Shown piece after piece: positions 55,832 to 64,000 of a stretch of DNA of 64,000 nt. The translations under genes were made by a program, and so were the position numbers. Location: NCBI GenBank assembly GCA_026874595.1, contig CM049317.1:72315618-72379617 (forward strand), read 5' to 3'. Under the pieces are notes generated by a model. That model searched no databases. It saw only the letters and a list, made by a program, of their open reading frames with translations, and was not told the DNA's origin. The first letter of the stretch is position 1; each line of letters starts with the position of its first letter. The DNA comes from Sipunculus nudus. Lineage: Eukaryota; Annelida; Sipuncula; Golfingiida; Sipunculidae.

Positions 55832-58800
55832 ATATATATTAATATTTGTGTAAAACGATCTTTATAATAATATACACCTTCAGCATTATCGTCCGTTTTG
55901 ATTTAAACGTTTATGTTTACAGTAATATCTAGACCCATATTCATATATATTTCTCACGTGGCTCGCGGACCGTAAATTGCAAATCACTGTTCTTAGAATT
56001 ATAAGCTTTGATTTAAAAGAACCAAGGCGATATATATTCTATAATAGACTTTAACATGTTTTACACTAAGGGCATCCGTAACCTCTGTTCAATAACAAAC
56101 TAACAAATAAAAGCGATGTTTGTAACAGATCGGACGAGCTTGTGAAATTCTTCAGATTAGCCGGGGCTGGTTGTTTAATCAGTCCGATACCTCGTTCAAA
56201 TAATCATAATGTTTTTATACCAAGATTTATCACGTTAAAGAGGGGATTAGGTTTGTTGATTATCAGGTATATTTAGATATAAAACAACAAAATAAAAGAC
56301 ACATGGTCCTTCCCAAGGATAATTACATTCATGCGAGAATAGGTTTTATAAAATTTCATGAGATAAATATCCAAGTTTTCTAAATAATGGCTTAATTCAG
56401 ACTGTTTACAGTCAAAACTATTATTTGATGGGAGGCCGCAATGATTGCTTGGTCAATAAAATTAGATCTGATGCACCATGGGACAGTAAATCGAGTGAAA
56501 TCGATTTAACGACAAGCTGATGACGTCACATAAACGAGACTATAGCAATATGGAGAACGACCGAGAGCAGATGGAGCACACGCCAAAGGTAAATTGATCC
56601 CTGTCCGAGTTGATACACGCACCCTGCCATCGCTCGTGCCAAGGACAGAATCTATTTCCAGACGGAATGAAAAACGTGGGCGTGTGCGTCTTTTTACCAA
56701 ATCAGTTGGATATTACAGGGATTTATTTTGCTCAAATGTTTTTTTTTTCATTTGGATAAAAAATGACCATGCAGACGACACATGAAATGGTCTAGACACC
56801 ATCGCTTTAACTGCCTGCAAGTAACACACAAATTACTAAATAAAAGAAAGACAGACCCAAGAAAAATAGCGTAATAATAGCATAATAGGCGTCCTATCTA
56901 AGTAACACTGTTGCTGGACATTTTTAACACATATCCACATAATGGTAGCAAAAGTCGTAGTCTCTCAGTTCAGTCATTGCTTGCAGGATTTACTGACCAG
57001 AGAACGAAGCAGACATCAGTGGTGATACGTACATGCTCTGCCACATGTTATAACTGGCTTAAGGCTACCACTTTCTGCATAGTCGGCATTGTAAGATCCA
57101 TAGCTTAGATTAGGCATGGACATGACAAAATATACTTTATTGGGTGAACGGTTTGGTTAAGTTAATTGTTACGTTTTTAGCGTGAGCTTCGTGAGATAGA
57201 ATAAAGACTTAAATTGTTTTCATGGGTTATTCGCAACACACGGGCAGTAAAATCATATATTGGAGCATACCAAGTTGTCCTACTATATAATGATTTATCA
57301 GACTTACGGACATCTGAAGAAATATGGTTCATTTATAACATGGAGGATCTCTGAAGTCTGTGGCGCTTAACCCAGGGCCTTTTATGTCCTATATCCAAGA
57401 AAACCGAATCCCAACGAATATTTCCTAAATATGAAAAAAAAAATTTATCCTTGCACTTCTCTCCGTGCATTTGGCCTCTTTAAATGTGTATATATACGCT
57501 TTACAGAAGGAGACAGTTCTGCGTGATTTGACCTAAAGTGTCTAAAAAATTATTAAAAGGAGCTTATGACTATTGACTTAGTCTGTGACGAAACGATACA
57601 TGATAAGTATTACAATACTTCATTCACGATAAAACACGACGATAATCGAGGTATGATTCCGTAACACTTTCAGGAGAAAAACGCTAAACATAATGTATAT
57701 CTAACATACCTGGTATGGGAATAGGGCCCTTTAAATCCAGAAGGTCATTCTTATCGTATAATTACCGCCATCCACGCGTTCTCTACATATAATCAGGGCC
57801 GCCAAGAAGAACATGTTCTTAAAAAAAGTTATATATGCATCCGAGTAATTCACCGGAAGAAGAGGGAGAAATGTGAGAATTTGAGAAATCTTCCATCAGA
57901 ACAATTTATAAATCACCAATATAACTGACACAATTACCCAGTTTTATATATATATACTCGAATAAAGAGGGTTAATTTTCGCTACTATAAAAATGCTACT
58001 ATTAAAATGTATTTCTTTTACTCCCTTCTAAATACACTAAAACGTCTTTTATTTTAGGGACACGTGTTTATTTTGCGATAAATGCAGACCATTAACATGC
58101 AACATATAAAAACACCTGATGCACAGATTGGATACACTCAACTTTATACACAAACCATTCATATCACAATGTCTTTATATTGCATATGCGGTACATGAGG
58201 CAATGACGTGTATTTACATAATGACTGCATATTTATAAACATTGCAAATTGTTACCTTCGCCAAAGAGGTGATATTTTCATTCATGTCTCCTTCATTTTC
58301 TGTAAGACGGATTAGGAACTACTGTTGACGCATTTGACGAACTTTGTTCATTTGAATGAAAATGGACCGGGCAAATCAAACTGAATTTTCAATAAGATCT
58401 GGACAAATCAGAGAATCCAGTAAGATGGAATTACCTTTGCGGAGGCTCGGCTCTTCTGAGTGCATTCTTGTTTTCAATAATATTCTATAAACAACACTCC
58501 GGTAAAGCAATGCACCTTTCTTATAACAACTTCCTTGTGTTGAAACATGACACGGCGCGACACTGAAATCAAATTTAGTGTAGACCGAACAATCATGTTT
58601 GTTGGACATCTGATAACAGATTTAGCATTATCTGTGTTTATGCATACACCGGTCAGTGTTGAAACATATAAGAGATTGCAAGGTGTCCCACATCCGGCAA
58701 AATACATATAAAGCACACATTAACATCTAATATTTCCAGTCTGTGCACGTGCGTACTTGTATGCATGCGTGTATGTTTTGTACATATGAATGTTGCCAAA

Positions 58801-59928
58801 AAAAAAAAAAAAAAATGCACGTGTCAATACGCTCTTTACATATATTCTCTTGTTTTTCTTACAGGCTACAGTGATCTGGCCTTTCTCAATAACGACAACA
58901 ACTTTTTGATAATATAAATTAATCGAAATTGCTATGTTAAAATTACAAAATGAACAAATTAAAATTGACACAAGCGGCAGGATCCAGGCGAAAGTGGCTC
59001 TCTTGTAAAAGAGAGCACGAAACACAGAAACACATTTGTTTCTGCCACCAGATGGCAAATATAATCCATGTGATTTCCGGCAAGGCGTGCTTGTGAATTT
59101 TAACCGCCCCTTTGACTTCCTCGACCAGATATGTTCTCTTGAGCCCGAAATGTTTATCTAATAGATACGAGGATCAGCTCGGAACCCAGGGTCTGTGCTA
59201 ATAAAGTCACTTAAGTCATATTTTAACTTAAGTCGAAAGGCATGTGTGACTACGGTAACCATTCCCGGACTTAATTCTGGAAAAATGGCAACACAACAGA
59301 CCCCAGAATCTGTAAATGACTGACGTATATGACTTCTCAAGAGTATAACCAAGGCACAAAGGGGAATATATTTTTACAACACTTTTCACTCTATCGAGTC
59401 TTCTTTTGTGTATAGTGCCCATTCAACATGGTGTATGATCAGTGTTCTCCATAAAAATCCCCGTTTTTAAATTCCCTTTTTCGTAAACTATTGAATCTTT
59501 TTCACGCCTCCATTTCTGTTATACATTCATGTCCATATAGCATTTGACAAACCGCATCTTCTTCCATATTAGAAAATTGAAAGCTTATTTGCTGGACACA
59601 TAATGCAAACACAGATCACGAGTGATTTAATGCACATGTAGATCACAAATTATTTACAGGCCGGGGATTGCTGGATTGAAACTGCAGCAAATCTGCGCAG
59701 TTCAGTGACCCGAACACCCACTGCACCTCAGAGTCACGTGTAAGCATTAAGGGTCACATGACCTAATCATATTATCAGGATTGTTGTCACGTGGCAGGAC
59801 GCGCATGCTCATTTTGAACTGATTGACATGATTCACGTGTCTTTTGCTCTGACTGTACAGTTCTGTTTCAGTGTCGAAGGCAAGTGATTTTCGGCAGTTC
59901 TCGGGCGCACATCTACAGTTGCTGCTGC
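55832..59928. other. Intergenic DNA and probable 3' flank of the minus-strand gene
   Basis: No gene I can support. Items seen: a perfect CRE palindrome TGACGTCA (56521-56528) 21 bases before a 13-codon frame that ends at a GTAAAT donor (56550-56588); a minus-strand frame with a hydrophobic segment (58720-59058); an A-run at 58799-58814; a CTCF-like CCACCAGATGGCA (59045-59057); and three CACGTG E-boxes between 59730 and 59850, which would fall in the 3' UTR or flank of the 59929-62603 gene. Confidence 0.45.
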
Positions 59929-60005
59929 TCACGGTTCATCATTTGATAAAGATATCCCAAAGAAATGTACAATCAGCAGCGCGACCAGCAATAATAGTAA
60001 AGACC
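59929..60005 (-). CDS. Last coding exon of the tail-anchored protein gene (membrane helix)
   Basis: Acceptor TTCACTTTTTAG ends at 60006. 77 nt completes the split codon (W) and encodes 24 residues, mostly Leu/Val/Ile, then TGA (59931-59929). The intron is 347 bp (60352-60006), with a good pyrimidine tract. The match of phase and the hydrophobic content make chance unlikely. Confidence 0.7.
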
Positions 60006-62603
60006 CTAAAAAGTGAAGAAACAAAATACTGAAATTAAGAAAGTCAACAACTCGGATCATTCATTTTCAAAGAACACATTAAAGTTTACCACGGAAATGC
60101 CACTGTTCATAATATATATTAGAAGGTTAAAATAACCACATCACGTTTTTCTTTAATATATTTTACAATGAGACGATCTGTTTGAATAAATACATATTCT
60201 TCCTGTACATGGGGTTATTATCGAAGCAATTTGTTATACCAGTAATAACAATAAAAATGAAATAAAAAATTAGCTACCCGCGCAGTACAAACTTCATGTC
60301 CTAGACAGCTTAAATTCAAGGTGTTTGCGATTAGTTAGACAAATTTACTTACACAGATGTGTCAAGCAGATCTGAGCCATAGAGCCCCACGTGGTACTGG
60401 TGATCCACTTGAAACTGTTGCTTCCATTATCATCATTATCATCGTATCCCCCAGCGGCTCCCTGTGGACTTGGGCTCCTGCGGTTTTCATGCACATTAGA
60501 GTCCTTAACAGGACTTCCAGCGACTCCAGTTCGACCATTAGTCACTCGAGTCTTATCAACAGTGTCTGTGCTGTCTCCGGGTTTTCTACATTTAACGTTG
60601 CCATTTTGTAGCGCAACAGGTTGGCTGCTCTGCTGTTTCTGACTGATTGTTTGTACAGCAGCAGCATGTTGCTGTGGCAGCTCGTCTAGAAGTGCATCAA
60701 TGTCTGTTTCCATGTACCCCTCATTAATCTGTGATGAAGATCTCGAGCGAGATGGCGAGTTGTTGGTTGACGAGTCTCCGCTAGATTTTGGTGAAACCTC
60801 GCGTGCTGGTAACCTAGTAACAGACGCTGAACACGAGTTACCTTGACAACTTTTGACGGTAATAGATTCCTTACCAACCTCAGCTTTATGTTCTGGAGAA
60901 TTTGGAATCGCAGTTTTATTTGGTACAGAACTCTGTTCAGAACTATTGTTCACACGTTTTACCTGTGTCCCGTTCATCTCATCAACACACCCGTTATACT
61001 TTGTAGGTACATGGTTTGTCTTTGCGAGGCCTGTTGAAAAATCAAACGCATAATCTTCCAAATCACTGTCCACGTGGGTCGTATACACATGACCATTGTG
61101 CTCATGTGAAACATGTGCACCTTCTTTGGTCACCGCATCGGCAAGATTTGGCATATGGCCAGTTCCTAACTTTGTATTTATTACAGAGCAATGAGATTCT
61201 TCCTTTCCAGGTTTAACTGTTGGTAAAGATGGAGGTCTCGCTTTATTCAGGTTGTCCCCGTGTGTTGGTTCTATAAGCGTCTCTCTGGTGTCTGCGCCTA
61301 GTTTATCATCAACCGACGTATCGAATCTCACTCTCTTGGTGAGAGATTCACTGCTGGCATTAGATGTGTCCTCTGCCGAGCTATTGACTCTATCCACGAC
61401 TAACGAATGACCATTCATTTGTCTGTCCTTTCCATTCAGTTTAACTTCCACTCTTTCTTCAATGATGGGTTCCGGCCTGTAATCTTTCTTCTTTCTCAGA
61501 TCTGGATCCAGCAAACGTTGCACCAAAGCATCTTGGAACTCGGCTTCTTTCTTTATATCTGTTGTTTTTAAAGCATCATTGTTACTGTGATCCTGAGTAT
61601 GACCATTTTCAATGAACCGCTGTGGTCGACTCTTACGTTTGATTGAACCTTCCCGGGAAGGGGAATCAATATTAACAACTAAATCATCATTTTCTTCTTG
61701 TGCATCCAAACCTGCTGGCGACAGAACCAACCCACTATCAGGAGACTGCAGCACCCCACTTCCACAACTACTCTCAGCTTGGGCACTGCTACTTGGAGAT
61801 TCGTAACTGGAAACGAAGGCAGAATCGGACTGGTCCTCGGCTATGAAGGAGCGGTCGAGTTCGGACACTGGTGAGGGTGTGTTGTTCCTCTCCGACGTCC
61901 TGGCCGCCCCGCGGGTCTGTTCCTTTTCAAGGTCTCTACAGAACACGTCGTACGTGGAGAAACTGGCCGCTTTGGGCTTCAGACCTGCTGAACGCTGTTG
62001 CCTGTTAATCCTCAGAGAAGTGGGGCGTTCGATTTCTAAGGGTCTAAAGAAGGTCTCTATCTGAACATCAAGTTCTTTTTCTTTCATTTTACAAATATGG
62101 CTGCTGCTAGGAGAAGATGTGGAGCTGTTACTGGACTTAGGCTCTCCTTTATATCCAGGTTGAGTATAAACTTGAGTAGGAGCAACTGTTTTCTGTATGG
62201 GCTTGTTAACAACTTGTTGTTTCTGAGGCAGTATCTCATGTTGCTTATTTGGAGGAGGTGATGTTTTATGTAAATGTTGATTAATAATTTGCTGCTTCGG
62301 AGGCACTGTCTCCAGTGGCTTCATCACTGGGGCTGATGTACTCTGGGTATGGTGTCTGATAACCTGCTGCTGCGGAGGTCTTGTCTGCAGTAGCTTCGAC
62401 ACCTCAACACGTTCTGCCACTCGTCTTTCTGTATGAGCTGTCGGGTTTGAAGAAGGCAAAATGGCGGTGTTATTTTTTTCTGTAAGTTGGGAAACACTGC
62501 GCACGCGCTGCTCCGGAGAAAGACCATGGTTGCCAGGAAACGGACGTTCACGTGTTGGACTTGGGGAATCATTAAACAACTCATCGTCATCCAGCGTGGC
62601 CAT
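59929..62603 (-). CDS. Large disordered, tail-anchored membrane protein, two coding exons
   Basis: Coding segments 62603-60353 and 60005-59929 (minus strand) join in frame to 775 codons plus TGA. I do not recognise the protein. ATG at 62603-62601 is the first in the exon and starts M-A-T-L-D-D-D-E-L-F. The body is Ser/Pro/Gln-rich and predicted disordered, with three degenerate ~25-residue repeats marked by P-P-Q-Q-Q-V-I (76-82), P-P-K-Q-Q-I-I (101-107) and P-Q-K-Q-Q-V-V (126-132). The last 24 residues form one hydrophobic helix (S-L-L-L-L-L-V-A-L-L-I-V) and a short tail S-N-D-E-P. That is the layout of a tail-anchored protein with a cytosolic body and a C-terminus in the ER lumen, nuclear envelope or intermembrane space. 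The splice phase makes W of the split codon. Confidence 0.75.
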
Positions 62604-62629
62604 ACTTGGTACAAGGTTTAATCCTTTTC
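60353..62629 (-). CDS. Long exon of the tail-anchored protein gene
   Basis: Acceptor TCATTTTAG ends at 62630, so the exon begins at 62629 with 26 bases of 5' UTR before the ATG at 62603. The donor is CTGT|GTAAGT at 60353/60352, leaving phase 1. Reading on past the donor gives only two more codons before a stop, which supports the splice. At least one upstream non-coding exon must exist. Confidence 0.75.
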
Positions 62630-64000
62630 CTAAAATGAAGAAAGTTTTACCTTCATTAATATGATTCGCCTCTCCACAGTGAACATAATTTTGCCATTAA
62701 TATATTAAAACACGTCTGCTTTACAAAACCTGAAGCTCTTTAGCACTGTACAAAATGGTTGCTTCACTGTTAGACACTACCACCTTCCCCATTCAGTCAC
62801 GTTACTTAAGCTGACACCAGTAGCAACATCAACAAATCAAGCAGTGTTTGACATTTGTACGTGAAATTGTAGATCATATACATGTATGGTGGCATATTAG
62901 CTGTGTTCATAACTTGGTAGCACTGACAGTTTAACAATATGCATTCCATATGTCGCCTCCGATGGTCCTTCCTCACCTATCTGGCCCATAATGCTGTGCG
63001 CGCTTGCATGCAAGGCAGGCATGGATCGACCTCCACGTAGACGGAACTGGCGGCGTTTGGCTGTAAACCTGGTCGCTGAAACATGCAACCTGGGAGTAAG
63101 TACATACAGTGAAGATATAGCATGCATTTGGCAGGGTAACAGGAATTATTAGACTAGTTCCCTATTACCATCGTTAAATGGGGGCATATTAAAAGTTGGG
63201 AACAAATCCAAAGCTTTGCTATTCAGGTGTCTCCTTCGTCATTCTTTCCCAAAACCAAGCGGGATCAGTGTTAAATGAATCAAACGTTAGTTGGGATTGG
63301 AAAATGCGAAATATTAAGAGAACAATGGGACGTATATAGTCATCTTAATACTTTAGAGGGTAGGTCTACCATCAATTTAAAAAAAGGATTTGGAAGGATG
63401 AATCTCCAGGGCAATCATCTGAGAGAACTTTACAACTGTTACAGGTGCTCTTTTTATTGTGTGACACGGGCGTAACTCGTGTTGTGGTGCCCTTGCCGGA
63501 CCGCTTGTTGTTTAATCCGTACTGGTTAAACTCTCGTTGTCATGCTAGCTTGGGGCTTTCTCGCCTGGCTGAGTCACGTGTGGACCCTGGTATGTAGAGA
63601 CACAGCGATGTTCTTCTGGATGATTCCTGTAACGCGTGTTTACTGTGTATTATGTTAGATCCTTAGACTGTTCGAGAAGTGGAAAATTCTCGGCTTGGGG
63701 CAAAAATTTATAAATAGGGGGTTGTGTTTTAAACCGAGAGAGGAAGGAGAGAAGATTCCAGCGGACACAGACGTGTGTATGTCAATTTGTGGGACCTGTC
63801 CGATTACCTACCTACCTTACCTGCCTCAAGTTTACTTTCTGGATTGTTACAAGAGCTTTACATTGGACTGTCATTCTCCGAGAGTATACATTTAAAGAAC
63901 TTGGTCGTGAGAGTGGTGGTATCCAGGTACTGTGCACATTGTTTATTTTACCGTGTGATTGTACTGATTTGTTGTTATACCGCTGTTATACTGTTTAATT
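62630..64000. other. Upstream intron or flank of the minus-strand gene
   Basis: No coding exon recognised on either strand. It should contain intron sequence and perhaps a non-coding first exon and promoter of the 59929-62629 gene. A CACGTG E-box lies near 63575. Confidence 0.4.

Noticed and set aside
58720-59058. Minus-strand frame with a hydrophobic segment, possible signal-anchor exon
   Set aside because: It could only join the upstream minus-strand gene by creating a stop at the junction, it runs into an A-run, and no partner exon was found.
59730-59860. Promoter built on three CACGTG E-boxes
   Set aside because: The cluster lies directly downstream of the stop of the minus-strand gene, most likely in its 3' UTR or flank, and no start site is supported there.
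60357-62664. Plus-strand frames of 60-84 codons over the long minus-strand exon
   Set aside because: They are antisense shadows of the 62603-60353 coding exon.

Overview
The window is AT-rich, intron-rich animal DNA carrying GT-AG spliced genes and many decayed transposons. The dominant gene is the animal mitochondrial aspartate/glutamate carrier. Together with the repeat families (short hairpin-ended elements with internal tandem arrays, and a Ty3/gypsy element with an unusual gene order), this points to a marine invertebrate, most likely a mollusc such as a bivalve. The mollusc call is inference; I could run no database search.

Layout. 1-7012: no coding exon seen; it holds a microsatellite, a 3.5-kb rolling-circle-like element with a ~288-bp tandem array, and a small MITE. 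7013-40278 (+): the SLC25A12/13 (aralar/citrin) gene, 16 coding positions in frame, 665 codons plus stop; only a short first coding exon is missing. One exon is present as two equal-length (116 nt) alternatives, at 12658-12773 and 15108-15223. They differ in the calcium ligands of EF-hand 2 and look mutually exclusive. The penultimate exon (39508-39598) is preceded by five upstream copies of its own splice acceptor in a 76-bp tandem array. The introns hold a candidate heat-shock-motif LTR (9531-10127), a foldback element (11064-11479), a GC-richer block with a CTCF-like motif (21540-22640), and rolling-circle-like elements of three further families (23008-23397, 24372-28488, 29448-33692).

40279-44152 is the carrier's 3' UTR and intergenic DNA. 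44153-45276 (+) is a candidate two-exon gene for a 112-residue basic protein with a mitochondrial-presequence-like N-terminus. 45277-50384 holds CTCF-like and E-box motifs, two more hairpin-ended elements, a non-LTR retrotransposon remnant and a tRNA-like SINE fragment. 50748-55831 (+) is a 5'-truncated Ty3/gypsy element whose integrase lies upstream of reverse transcriptase (Gmr1-type order), with one gag/pol frame change, one in-frame stop and a 3' LTR. 55832-59928 is intergenic. 59929-62629 (-) is the 3' part of a gene for a 775-residue, mostly disordered protein that the second exon converts into a tail-anchored membrane protein. 62630-64000 holds no gene I can support.

How it fits together. 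The carrier swaps mitochondrial aspartate for cytosolic glutamate plus a proton and is gated by calcium through its N-terminal EF-hands. The exon choice seen here would tune that gate. Most of the remaining sequence is transposon-derived, and in two places repeat sequence touches the carrier's splice acceptors directly (the 23408 exon and the 39508 exon).
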